Assembly (NCBI GenBank): GCA_033807695.1
Contig: CM066307.1
Span: 1,178,001 to 1,242,000 of the forward strand
Direction: 5' to 3'
DNA length: 64,000 bases
DNA from: Daedaleopsis sinensis
Lineage: Eukaryota > Basidiomycota > Agaricomycetes > Polyporales > Polyporaceae
In this document: positions 35,259 to 46,930 of the stretch, in pieces
Layout: every line of letters begins with the position of its first letter
Numbering within the stretch: the stretch's first letter is position 1
Program-made: the position numbers and the translations under genes
Notes under the pieces: generated by a model
Told to the model about the DNA's origin: nothing
The model's input: the letters and a program-made list of their open reading frames with translations, nothing else
Database searches by the model: none

Positions 35259-38200
35259 ATGGAGTCCAGCACCCAGTATTGCCAAGGTTGCGATACAACT
35301 TTCTCGCGCGGTGGATACCTCCGCCACCTTCGCTCGACCACCAAACCTCAATGTATTGCTCAACGCGATCAGGAGCAGCAGTATCTCTCGACCTCCTCCT
35401 CCTCCTCCTCATCCGGCGAAGGCGACCATGACCATCCAACTGACTTTCCCGACATTCCAAGCCGATCACCCTCTGAGATGGATCTTGATGACCAGCCTGA
35501 GTCCGAACCCCGCCTTTTCGAGGGAGACTGCCTTGGTGACTACGACGATGCGTACTGGGACGATTACGATGAGTTTCAAGGAGATCCGGACCCGGAGAGC
35601 GTTGAAGCCAAAGAAGACGAGGGCCTTCCGGGTAGTCGCGGAGACGGAGATGAGGAATGGGATGAGGACGAAGAAGATCCCGGGCCAGCGGGCTGGGAGC
35701 GGCCTCAACGACCCGATTCACCCAATGCCGCACCTCAGGCTGAACCGAACGCTGGACATCCGGACGAATCTGAGCAAGACGCGCCTGATCGCAATACACA
35801 ACAGCGTACGGCTCGTCATCTGCACACACAAACATTCGTCGTCCAGTATCCGGGCGGTCTTGCAGGCTCCCCGCTTGACAGACCGCGTGCACCAGCCGGC
35901 TACAGAGATGTTCAAGCCGCGATGGACGCGACCGGAGAGAATCCGTATGCCCCCTTCACTTCGCGTATCGACTGGGATGTTGCGCGATGGGCAAAGATGC
36001 GAGGCCCGGGATCGACTGCTCTCACTGAGCTCTTGGAAATAAAGGATGTACGTGCTTTAGTAGTCTCTTTTCCGGCCCCAGCGACTCTGACTGATTACAT
36101 TTGTACAGCTTGTCTCACTGTTGGGTCTGTCATTCAAGACGGCGGCCCAATTGAACACGATAATCGACGAGAAGCTGATGTCTGCGCGGCCGCGCTTTAT
36201 TCGACGCGAGGTAGTCGTTGCCAATGAGGCATTCGAGATATTCTACCGGGACATCATCGAGTGCATCCGAGCACTTTATGGTGATCCTGAATTCGCAGGG
36301 CTTCTCGTTTTTACCCCGGAGCGTCACTATGCGGATCCCGACCACACCGTTCGCGTCTACTTCGATATGCATACTGGCGAGTGGTGGTGGGCGACACAGG
36401 TACGCTCCCACGTTGCATGTACTTAACCTATGCTGACATCTATCGTGCAACATCAGAAAGAGCTAGAGAAGCGAGAGCCTGGGGCGACAATCATTCCGAT
36501 AATCATATCCTCCGACAAGACACAGCTTACGCTTTTTGGTAACAAGACTGCGTACCCTGTATATATGACGATAGGAAACCTGCCCAAAGATATCCGCCGG
36601 AAGTCGTCGCGGCGTGGCCACATCCTTCTCGCCTACCTTCCATCCACACGACTTCAACATATTTCCAACAAGGCCGCTCGTCGCCGAGCTCTCATCAAGC
36701 TTTTCCACGCATGTATGACTATCATTACAAGACCTCTCCGCGCGGCTGGGATCGACGGCATAGACCTCACGAGCGGCGATGGGATCACACGACGCGGACA
36801 TCCGATCTTCGCGGTATATGTAGGAGACTATCCAGAGCAACTACTCGTTACCTGCTGCAAGAGTGGGACCTGTCCTAAGTGCAACATCGCTCGCGACGAC
36901 ATCGGGGCAACGACGGAACCGAATCGTGCCCTTCGTGATCTCACGAAGACTCTCGACGCTTTGGGAAAGGCTGGTGGCAGTGCCGTGCAGTTCTCTCGAG
37001 CATGTCGGGAAGCAGGGATCAAACCTATCCCTCGACCATTCTGGGCCGCTCTTCCTTTCGTCAACATCTACAGGTCGATCACACCAGATATTCTCCACCA
37101 AATGTATCAAGGCGTCATCAAGCACGTAGTCGGATGGCTGAAGACCGCGTACCGCCCCGAGGAGCTCGACGCACGTTGTCGGCGACTTCCTCCCAATCAT
37201 CACCTTCGCCTCTTCTTCAAGGGCATTACAACACTGCAACGAGTGACCGGAAAAGAGCACGCAGATATGTGTCGCATACTCTTGGGTTTGATCATCGGTC
37301 TTCCTCTGCGTGGCGGCTTCTCACCCGTCCGGCTGATACGTGCTGTTCGCGGTATTCTAGACTTCCTCTACCTCGCGCGCTACCCCGCCCACACCTCCGA
37401 GACTCTCAAACTACTTCACGACGCTCTTCAACGCTTTCATTCCAACAAGCAAATCTTTGTCGATCTAGGTATCCGCTTGCACTTCAAGTTTCCTAAATTG
37501 CATTCTCTCGATCACTATCCCCTCTCGATCAAACTGTTCGGCACCACCGACAACTACGATACACAATATACTGAGCGTCTGCACATCGACTTCGCGAAAG
37601 ACGCCTATCGGGCTACTAACCACAAGGACGAATTCCCGCAAATGGCGTTGTGGCTGGAGCGCCGCGAGAAAGTCCAGCGACACACCGCATACGTGGAATG
37701 GCGGCTGCAGCGAATAGCGCTCAAAACCCGTCGTGATGCTGCCTCGCAGGCTTCGCCGTCACGGTCATCATCCCCCAATCCCGACATCCCGATGCAAATC
37801 TCTCACCCGTCCTCCCCCGCTGCGCCGCCACCTGATGGACTACACCCTGACCATCTTCCTCAAGCAGCACCAGCCGACACTACTATACCTACACGGACCA
37901 TCATCAAGATTGCGAAGTGGCCCAGCGCGAAGGCTGTCAAATTTGGGGCCGCGGCTGAGAAGTACGGCGCAATGTACATTCGGGACTCGCTCGCTCGCTT
38001 CGTCATCTCGTATCATGACCCCACACTCTCGAAGGCTGAAATCGAGCGCGAATCGCTGAATGTCATCTTCAGTTTTACGGCGCTCCCTGCTTTTCATAAG
38101 CTCAAATTTCTCCTCGAAGAGCCACAGCGTTTTGGAGTCATGGAGGATCTAGCAGATGTTGCACATGTCCGGCCCAAACGCTCTGACAAGCGTGGTCGAC

Positions 38201-38692
38201 CTGTTCCAGGCCGCTTTGATACGGTTTTGGTGAATGATGGGTCTGGTGGGTTTGTTGGCGTAGACGGTGTGTACCTCTTATGAGCTGTGCGAAAATGTTC
38301 TATGCCGTACTGATTCACGATCATGCCGACTCACCACAGGTTATCAGGTCGCACAAGTACGCATGGTATTCTGCATACCCCACAAGGCGTGCCAACAACT
38401 CTTTCCTGGCATGCCATCTCCCGGACATCTTGCGTACGTTGAATGGTTCACGGCTTTTACGAACCCGGACCGTGTCAACGGCATGTACAAGGTCTCGCGC
38501 TGTCGAGGGCCACAGGGAGAACATCTGGCTTCAGTTATCGAGGTACGAAATATTCGTCGGACTTGTCACCTGTATCCGATCTGTAATGGGCAGTACCCGC
38601 GCGAGTGGAGTAGCAGTACAGTACTTGAAGATTGTGACCACTTCTATGTTAGTCCGTTCAGTGATCAACATATGTACATGACTCTAGTGTAA
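35259..38692 (+). CDS. Plavaka-family DDE transposase
   Basis: Four exons (35259-36047, 36109-36399, 36457-38266, 38340-38692) encode 1080 aa with no stops. It opens with a Cys/His finger (YCQGCDTTFSRGGYLRHL and a further Cys), then Ser and Asp/Glu-rich disorder. The family core follows: PIIISSDKTQLTLFGNKTAY, PVYMTIGNLPKDIRRK, GHILLAYLP, GHPIFAVYVGDYPEQLL, CCKSGTCPKCN, DILHQMYQGVIKHVVGWL, LHSLDHYPLSIKLFGT and YTERLHIDFAKDAYRATNHKDE. This series is diagnostic of Plavaka transposases in Agaricomycetes; the SDKTQ aspartate is the likely first catalytic residue. The start is the first ATG in frame, after a stretch open upstream. Intactness suggests an active or recently active element. It lies between a DUF6532 gene and a 480-aa partner ORF. 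Confidence 0.92.
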
Positions 38693-38883
38693 ATTTGCGA
38701 TACACCAATCTCTATATACTGTTTGATCAATCCCTTAGTGCCTTATGAGCGAATATCTAGTGATATTAGCATAAACACATACATGATGAGAGAAATTCCA
38801 TACTACAGTAGATCTCATAGTGCTATCATATGCTATCATATTGCTTATTAGCCCGGGGGGGTTTTCCTGATGTGCACTCCGCC

Positions 38884-40650
38884 ATGTCGACCGCCGACGT
38901 TCAAGGCCAGCTGAATGCTCAAGCCTCGATTTCGACGGGTCTGCGAAGCGCAGCGGCGGCGTCCGGGTCGGGTCCCAGTATCGGTGCTGCTGGGGTCGAA
39001 GGTATGTCAATACAGTGTCGCATTAGCGAGCGAGAACACACCAATGATGTGTGTCTGCCATCTGCATATCACAGGTCAGCTGCAGAGCGGCGGAGTCCAG
39101 AAGCAGATGATCTTGATCAGCGAGGAAGACCTGGAGGCTCGTATCGATGCACGGGTTCGGATTCGGGAGGCTGCAATTGCGGGGGGATTCTCGCTTCACA
39201 AGCGCAAGAGGGAGATCACTGTCCCGAGACCGACACGGGTGAGCTATCCAGCACTGTTTGGGGGAAAGAAGAGGTCACTCACCATCCTGTTTATACTAGG
39301 GTGCCGTCCGGAAGGCTTCACTGCGGCTCCTGGGTTGCAAAGGGAAGACGAAGCCCGGACCGTTTCCAGGCACCCGACCCTACTATGACTTGCCACGCCC
39401 GCTGTCTGAGGGGGGTGAGAGGCGCACCACTCCGAGCGGAGACCTCTTACACCATCCGGAATGGGACATGGCGGTCGATCAGGGCGTGAACGCTGAGTTC
39501 ATTGATGCTGTCGTGAACGTAATTCTAGAAAGCGGAGGTGAGTACTATCATGGAAAGTGCCAGAATAGTATACTAACCCTTACCTACTATTCGTCCAGTA
39601 ACGACTTATGAGCTCAAGCCGACACATATTGCTGAGCCGGGACTGGTCAAATGTGCTGCCGAGCAATTCTTTAGACATCTGAAGCGGCAGTATGAATACC
39701 GGAACACTGAGAAGGGACTTAAACGGTTTGCGAAGAAGATCCAACTGGACCGGCGACAGGGTCGACGTTCACGGGTACGTACCTTGTGATGTACACTTGA
39801 AGGACATAGACAGTGACTTGATGTACACTGCTATAGAAAACCGATCGTCGACGGCGGGCTGTCCCTATTTTCCGGAGGGCATTCGGCCACGCAAACACTG
39901 TTGGTGTTGAGGAGCTCATTCAAACCCCGTTGATGAGCTCTGAGGCCAGTACTGACGGGGAGGCGGATACTCACGAGCGCGAACACATGCGGAAGGAGCA
40001 AGGGGCCGGACATCGAGCTTTGGAGGTGCGGACATTTGCAATTCGAGCGAAGCAGGTGAGTTATAGGCCATCGACATCTGTGCTGGAATGATGACTGACC
40101 TCATCGTAATCATGATGAACAGGTTGACCGCCTCTATGGTGCCCTCGATGCAATCAATGCGATCACCAATATCCGACCCAACGAGTCATCTTCTCCAGGC
40201 GATGATTCAGACGACGAGTCCAGTGGAGTCAACTCAGATTCGGAAGCTGACAATACAGGGACCCGTAGGCGTCGTGGTCTGTGTCTGGGTCAAGGACAAG
40301 CAGTAGCAGAGGAGGACCTTACAGATAATGAACGAGCAACGTACCGTTCAGAGCTTCAGGCGAAGATACGAGCCAAACACGGACGGGGTGAGCTTCACTA
40401 TGACCGCTTTCGTGGTCCTTCAGCGAACCACCGGACTGCGGTACGAAGGACGAAGAAGAACATCCAACTGTACAAGGAGTTCTTTCGCGAGGAGATGATG
40501 TCAGTCTGCAAGTCAAACAAGCGAACGTACCAGTATGCGCATCACGCCCCCACGAGCCTGACTACGCTGCAGCTATCCATTCCCAGCGAGTTCTTCCTCG
40601 ATGATGACCAGGGATGGCTTGGAGATTCAGAGGAGGGTTCTGGACTCTAG
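38884..40650 (+). CDS. Putative DNA-binding transposon partner protein, unknown family
   Basis: Six exons with canonical sites (38884-39001, 39075-39238, 39300-39537, 39599-39774, 39837-40055, 40123-40650) give 480 aa in one frame. It starts 191 bp after the Plavaka stop, same strand. Visible parts: an Ala/Ser-rich N-terminus; a short acidic helix (ISEEDLEARIDARVRIRE) before KRKREITVPRP; a basic helical segment at about 190-240 (CAAEQFFRHLKRQYEYRN, KRFAKKIQLDRRQGRRSRK) resembling homeodomain-like or SANT-like DNA-binding regions seen in transposon-linked basidiomycete proteins; an Asp/Ser-rich linker; and a conserved-looking C-terminal block (ELHYDRFRGPSANHRTAVRR, SIPSEFFLDDDQGWL). No catalytic motif is seen. 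I infer a nuclear accessory protein of the neighbouring element; no enzyme function is claimed. Confidence 0.75.
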
Positions 40651-40857
40651 TCGCATAGCAGTTCATTCGCGAGATCGTTGGCTCACCCCCATGTTCTATG
40701 TTTTATGTCGAATCCTGATATGATATGCAGATTATGTGTTATGCCTCGAAAACCCCTTACATCGTATATGACGACGGCGACGGCCATCTTCCGAAAAGTG
40801 AATCAGTGCATGCAGTCATGGTGAGTAGTAGCGGTAAGGAACGGCGTACTTACCAAG

Positions 40858-43800
40858 TCATCGCAACGGCATGGTGATCCAACGTTTGTGACCTTTAATC
40901 TTCACAGCGTGACGGACGAGCGGGGAAACAATGTCTCCCAGAGATACAATTGGGGAAGGACCTGGCTCGTCAGATGAAAGATATCTGTCGGCACTCCACA
41001 ACTGGAGGCGGAAGTTGGGGGCACTGAAGAAGACAGAATGAGTGGCTTGTACTGCGGCATTCACCGCCCGTAGGCGTAGTGACATTCACACCTTGTCTGC
41101 CAGGGAGTGCCATCGAATGTGTCCTCTGACGGGTGAAGCCACCGGACGAAAGCGAACATTTGCGTGGGGATGTTGGGGGCCTGGTAGGAAATGATATCCA
41201 TGATCTCACCGGCCCAAACAGTGGCTGATGACGAGATCTGGACGGCTGCGAGCGAGTTGACAGAGGTCTTAGATGTCCTAGCGGCAGAATACCGGCGACC
41301 AGAAATAATGGCGTAGTCAAATAAACAAGCAATATTGGGGACCACAATGCTCGTTGCGACTGTCGAAAACCCGAGATCAGAATGATATGGCTGCAGGGGG
41401 TTACAGAGACGTAGCCGGGTCAAGAATTCATGGTAAACATTGTCTGGTAGGTGTTGACGCGAAAAGCGGGGGCTCAGCTGAAGAGTGACGTGCTCTATTA
41501 ACGGGAAGGTCAGTGACATTATCGAGTCAGCACAGCTTACACAGGTACGTACCATCTATGAATGCCTCCTCCAAATCACGAGCAAGCTGCTGCAAGGTGC
41601 CACGTTGATCCGAAGTGGCGTCGCGCATAGCCAGACATGATTGATGAAGCGAGGAGTTCTGAGGGAACGCAAGACCTTGCGAGACCTAGGTTTTTGGTTA
41701 ATGTGTACTGCTGCAATGAAGGAGCGGCGGCCGCACCAGTCGGTTCAACTGAACAGTCCGATGATACTCGCGGAAGAAGGTGCACTCGATCTCGCCGCCC
41801 CCATGGTTGCTTGTCTTGTAGCTCTTCAGTATCTTATTGAGGCGTTCGAAGATGAATGTCCAGAACTCTCGCAAAGGACCGTAATCGAGGACGAAATCGA
41901 CGGTGTGCGTGGCATAGTGATGGTTGGGGCGTATAACCTCGGGACCATAGAGCTGCGAGACATGTGATGTTGTGGTACATCCTTTGGTAAGCGAGGCATA
42001 ACAGGTGTATTTTGAAGTAGACCCACCTCAATCAACTCTGCGCAATAGCCCCGAAGGAGTTTATCGGCTTCAGCTAGGCGTCCCGGTGTCAAGTCGTCAC
42101 CTAGAAGGATGGCCAAAGCCGAACCCAATTTAAGGAAATTGTCGAGATCGCGTGGGTGCAACAGTGATCTAGATGGCTCAGTTCCCTCATTGTCCGCGAG
42201 TTCGTCTGCTGACCAGGCATCGTCTGAATCGAGCTCCATTGCACCGTCATCATCAGGGTCTAGTACTAGCTCCTGTTATTGCAATACCATTCTTCAACTT
42301 CACGCTCACAATGTGCCAGTCCTTGAGAATCTATCTTACCTGCGCCTTCATAGTCTTCTTCCGCGTGCGCGATGAGCGACGAGTAGGCTTTATGGCAGAG
42401 AGGTCGATGAGCGGTGCGGAATCGCTAGAATGACTTCTAACTGTATATAACGCACCTCAGACTCTGTAGCTGATGCCCGAGTCAATCGTGTCTTCTGCCG
42501 AGTTCGGGCCTGTCCACCCTTTGTCGACGACCGCTTCTGTGCACCCTGTCGAGCAGCCTCTTTGGCCGCTTTCAGTCTTTCCTTCCGTTTAGAAGACGCC
42601 TCGCGCAATATGTCTCGACGTTTCGATATGAAATCTGGGTCGTGAGCATTCTGCTGTGCGTCTTCCCAAAGTTCGGGTACCTAATATGAGTCGGTCGGTC
42701 AGCATCAATCATACTCGCGAAACCAGGACGTTGAACATGAACTCACAGCAAGTGGCCCCACCACAGTTGCTAAATTGAGCCACTGATCTGCGGTGAGGGA
42801 GCCGCCGGCAGGCTCACCAATCAACCTCGGTAGGCGGCCCAGTTTCGACGGTAAGCTGAGCTGTAGTACAGGGAAGTTGACGTTAGAACTGTACCGCCCA
42901 GAGTATCCTGAACATACATTGTCAAGGATCTCGTGCAGGCGACGAAGCTCTTGAGCCTTGCGGAAGATTTTCAGCTGCACCCATATGTGATAGAAATGTG
43001 TCTTCACGAGACCTAGTGCTGCAGTGAGATACATGAACGGAGACGAGAGATCTTTTGTGGCGACACACCTAGAAATAGGTTATGCATTGGATCTACCACA
43101 ATCATGCGACACATATCAAAGTAGGGTAGACGCGCGAGCTCAGACCACCGAGTGGCATGAGCTCGTGCATACTCGTCCCGTGCGGTCTTAGATGAGCACG
43201 CCTGATATTCGCGCATGCGGGCACGATGCTCTTCATTTGTACGTGGAGGAAAGGCTAATGGAGAGCAAATCAAATGTCGTTTAGCATGTGCTAGATCATG
43301 GTAACATGAAGCATATTGTGAACTTGCCATCTCGGGTGAACGCCTCGACAGTGGCCTTCATGGCCTGCGATATCCAGTCCTGTATACAGAAAAACCGATG
43401 CCCATGTGACCCGAACCCGCCAATCTTGTGAGCCGCAGGCTTGTCGCAGAATACTCCCACTAGAATCACACGGATGCGCCGTCCCTGAGGACAGCAATGA
43501 GTTGGGATTGTCGCGCCGTGCTTCCATAGCCGGAGGAGCTCGTTGACGAGAACTCTCAGATACCGTTGCGTCTGATCGGGGTCAGTCTCCTTCGGTCCAG
43601 GGATAATGCATGAGAGGAGCAGATTAGCTGCGCGGTAGCTATGAGAGTCCGTACATGAGTCAAGACATTTCTGATATCCAACGCTGCACCTTCGCAACAT
43701 GATTGTTGTGACGTACCGAAGGAATGGAGGGAAGTTGATAACATTGAGAGACAAAGGACATGATGTATATGACGGCGACAATAAGCTTCGAAGATAGGAG

Positions 43801-45419
43801 AACCTGAATAGGTGTGACTGAGACGAAGCTCGAGTAATATAGAACTACACAACTCACCAGTCAACACCGAGGGACAAGCCGATCCGCAGCTCGCCGTCGG
43901 GCCCGTCTGCAAGGTCGTGTCGAAAGAATGGGTTCCCATCTGGACCTAGGAGCTCACGGCTGATCCGCCCATCGAAGAAGTTGTTGAGACGGCCCAAAAC
44001 GCCACGGTCCCGGCGCCACCCATCCATTGCCTCGTCGTTACCCGGTACCATGAGGATGTCTCCTAGCTGCTCCAGTAAAGACTTGTATGGTGTTTTCAGA
44101 ATGGGCTTGAGGCGTCGACGACGAGCCACACCATCTGCGGCATCCAGGTCGACCGTGAAAAGAGGGGTGGAACATTTCGAGCAGCGTGCATGAGCGTCTT
44201 GATATACACTTTCAGGATGTGGTTCGAGACATCTCGGACATGTCGGCAGCGTCTGGAAGTGAGGTTCCAGCTGCAGGGCAGCGAGAGAGCCGGACAGCGA
44301 ACTAGGGAGGTGGGCGACAATGGAAGGATGTCCCAACTCGGCGAAGATATAGCCTATGACGGTGAGAGCGACGCTGCAGAAGCGAAACGGTAGGTGCCCC
44401 ACTAGATGTAGCCACGAGACGAGGAGGGTGGAGAGAAGGACGGTAGGATGCCAGTTGGCGAAAGTATTCAAGCCTGTGCGGTTGAGCTTCGGCGTGCATG
44501 AGAATGGGTCCCCTTCGTCGCTGCTTTCCATCGCTAGAGGATCAAGGGATAATGGCCGATATGACGAAGCAGGTCGAGGGTCGCCGCTTGATGAAGTGCC
44601 TGGCTGGTCAACGGGAGGGTGTGGTTCCGAGTCTGTGGTTGGTACCGTTGAGTTGTCGTCGGCATCTTCCCAGTCGTCGTCTTCGCATATTGGGTCTATT
44701 TCTAAAATAAGTGCATTATCGTCGGTTCGTACTTAAATCATTGTGAAAGTCATAGACCTCGCAAAGAGATCCTCAGGCCGGGCCCCAAGGTCGGAGCACA
44801 CTCGCGAAAGAATCTCTTTTTGAGCCCTTTGACCGACTTACCATCACGGCTTTCGAGCTCAGAACTCCCTACTTCAGCAGCCAGTCGTGGCTCGCATTGA
44901 TCTCCAAAATGGGGCTGTCGTCCGGACGCGATAGGCGTGGCATATGCGCATTCAGGTTGCGGCTCAGGCTGACGGGTGAATATGCCCGTAAGCGGAGTCA
45001 AGACCGAACTGACATAGGATGTGAGTACGCTTCCGGCCGACGCGAAGATCTGGGTCGTGGCAGGATAGATATCTTGCATGGGTTCTTGAGGCACCTTGAG
45101 ACTACATTGAGGCCACCACCCCTCGCATGCGTGCAATTACCGTGAGTGCGCACCTGTTGTACATCCTCAGAGATAACTCCCTCCTGTTCCCCAAGTCCTC
45201 GCACATCACGTTCTGAAAGTTGCTGCTTTGATATGTAGTTCACCCCGCGTCTGCTAGCCTGACGACGAGCTTTCTCGTAGTGCCGCTTGCGTGTCGAACG
45301 TGGCACACTCTCTCCCTTGCACCGGCTGCAAAAACAGCGCACCTCGTTCTTCTGCAAGTCATATGGATGCCTCAGTACAGCAGCCGGCGTTCAATCAAGG
45401 TGGTATGGCCTACCGGCAT
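40858..45419 (-). CDS. Tnp2-type CACTA (En/Spm) transposase, intact
   Basis: Sixteen exons give 1184 aa without a stop: 45414-45419, 45154-45351, 44842-45094, 43858-44701, 43717-43803, 43328-43638, 43069-43254, 42918-43012, 42747-42860, 42456-42680, 42340-42424, 42027-42259, 41737-41952, 41553-41685, 41092-41494, 40858-41023. The first coding exon is only ATG CCG. N-terminal finger: CFCSRCKGESVPRSTRKRH. Core motifs: CPRCLEPHPESVY ... CSKCSTPLF, LGVDWFSYLRS, VFCDKPAAHKIGGFGSHGH, AFPPRTNEEHRARM, LPYFDMCRMIVVDPMHNLFLG, LVKTHFYHIWVQLKIFRK, LGRLPRLIGEPAGGSLTADQ, ELIELYGPEVIRPNHHYATH, ECTFFREYHRTVQLNRL and DATSDQRGTLQQLARDL. These mark the Transposase_21/Tnp2 family. The intron after ...AFTRD uses a GC donor (G|GCAAGT). 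Exons at 42340-42456 are the least certain. Element ends were not found. Confidence 0.88.
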
Positions 45420-45771
45420 GCTACATGCACTGACTGTGCTCTGCAAGGGATGCAACAGAGCAATAGCTGACCCTTGAAAGTCTCGTGTACAGAGCCACAC
45501 AATGTCAAGGTGGTGGAGGTCTGAGATCTAGTACGAACAATCATGGGCGGTTCTACATGTTGTCCAACTTTCCCACGGTCTATAGAACGAAACACGGACA
45601 CTGTTCGATCTCGAATAGAATGATAACATTCAATATGCGTGATTACGTTCTCAGAGTTCAATATTCAATGTTCAACTACACCAGTCACCAGTGCGACGAC
45701 ACTATCTATTCGCATATATACCACACACTAACGATCATCACGAAGACTCAGTTTATAGCATCGAGAACACA
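45420..45771. other. Intergenic between Tnp2 start and the next minus-strand gene
   Basis: AT-rich, with TTCAATATTCAATGTTCAA near 45656-45674 and CACTA words at 45700 and 45726. These hint at a transposon end, but no matching TAGTG terminus with target duplication was found. Confidence 0.35.
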
Positions 45772-46619
45772 TTATATATGAATGTCGTGAAGCTTTTCCC
45801 CAAGCTCCTCCACACCCTCCATATCCTCGACCAGTGTCATGCGCTCGAGCGCACCCACTAATCCATCCACCGAACGCCTAGCGGGGCGGGGACGAACACG
45901 ACATGCGGCACGCCGGGGTGGCGTATCGTAGAGTTTCTAAACATAAGGGCCAAAGTTGTCAGAGAGGTCACCGGTGACCCGCCACGTCGCTATACATACC
46001 TTCACGTGTGCCACAGGCTCAAGGAGCTGGAACCATGAGTCCAGATAGGGTATCGGGAGATCGGGAGTGGCAAGCAGTGTTTGGATGAAGTGGTAAACCC
46101 ACAGATATCGCCGAACGAACGCGCGATAGCGCGTACGACCCCCCCTGGGGATGTTGCGCAGCCACAGCGGTGCTCCAGGCGCATCGACGTCCCCCACGGT
46201 GTACGAGTCGAGCACGACGGTGACTATCTTCATGTACAGACCGGGCTCCAAGGAGACATTGAGCGTGTAGGTGGGCAAATCTTCGAAGAAATCCCCCGGT
46301 TGCGCATTTGTCTAAGATAGATGAGATCAGCTCAGAAGGTAGATAAACAGATGTGTGGAGGGGCACTTACTTTAGATGTCTCGATAAAGAACTTGAGTGT
46401 AATGTTTGGGCGAGGATCTGCAGTGGCCTCGCCCCACGCAGTCCCACTCCCTGACATGAGTAAGGAGAGGAGATGCTCGGCAGGTGTGTAAGGTCCACGT
46501 ATCAAGGCAAGGTCTGTCGTGATGAGGTCTTGAGGGCGCGGCGGGGCTATAGCAGCAGTGCGCCAAGGGGTGCTTGCGCGGGAGTTGGAGGAAGTAGAAC
46601 GAGTTGCAACGCGAGGCAT
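45772..46619 (-). CDS. 241-aa protein of unknown family
   Basis: Three exons with consensus sites (46371-46619, 46000-46311, 45772-45936) form one 241-aa frame. I do not recognise it. It has a Ser/Thr/Arg-rich N-terminus, GPYTPAEHLLSLLMSGSGT, FIETSKTNAQPGDFFEDLP, a hydrophobic beta-rich stretch (TYTLNVSLEPGLYMKIVTVV, LDSYTVGD), an aromatic helix (RAFVRRYLWVYHFIQTLLA) and an Arg/Pro- then Glu-rich tail (LVEDMEGVEELGEKLHDI). No signal peptide is present. It lies between the Tnp2 transposase and the 1.3-kb TIR element, so it may be a transposon accessory or capsid-less structural gene, but nothing in the sequence proves that. It could equally be a host orphan gene. Confidence 0.6.
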
Positions 46620-46889
46620 GCCGGTCACGATAGTGGTACTAGTACGAGAGGAGACTTAGCAGCTGGACCTACGACTCTGCGTGCCATAGTTATATCCCCA
46701 GGAAGATAGAAAGGCAAGCTCGACACAGAGTAGATCGCTGCGAGACCATATACGACAACGAGTCGCACTGCAAGTTGACGAGGGCGACGTGGAATCGCAC
46801 AGAGGTAGAACCCGCGGCTATCAAAAGTCGCAGCCATCGGACCAGCGTCTATCCGATATCGCCATACGAAGACGCCCTTGCACTCTACT

Positions 46890-46896
46890 ATTGATC
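46890..46896. repeat. Left target-site duplication ATTGATC
   Basis: Seven bases immediately outside the left inverted repeat, repeated in direct orientation at 48211-48217 immediately outside the right one. Confidence 0.88.
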
Positions 46897-46930
46897 CCCA
46901 GTCAGAAACCCCTCTATCTACGTATATCTA
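46897..46930 (+). repeat. Left terminal inverted repeat
   Basis: 34 bp, identical to the reverse complement of 48177-48210. The ATCTA array continues inward to about 46980. Confidence 0.95.

Noticed and set aside
39117..39140. Peptide ISEEDL resembling the Myc epitope tag in the 480-aa partner protein
   Set aside because: Only the core matches, flanking residues differ, and it sits inside a naturally spliced exon. Chance resemblance, not engineering.
31344..45730. TAGTG words at 31344-31552 and CACTA words at 45700-45730 as ends of one large CACTA element
   Set aside because: A CACTA element reads CACTA at its left and TAGTG at its right on the same strand; here the order is reversed, no longer inverted repeat surrounds them and no 3-bp duplication is visible.
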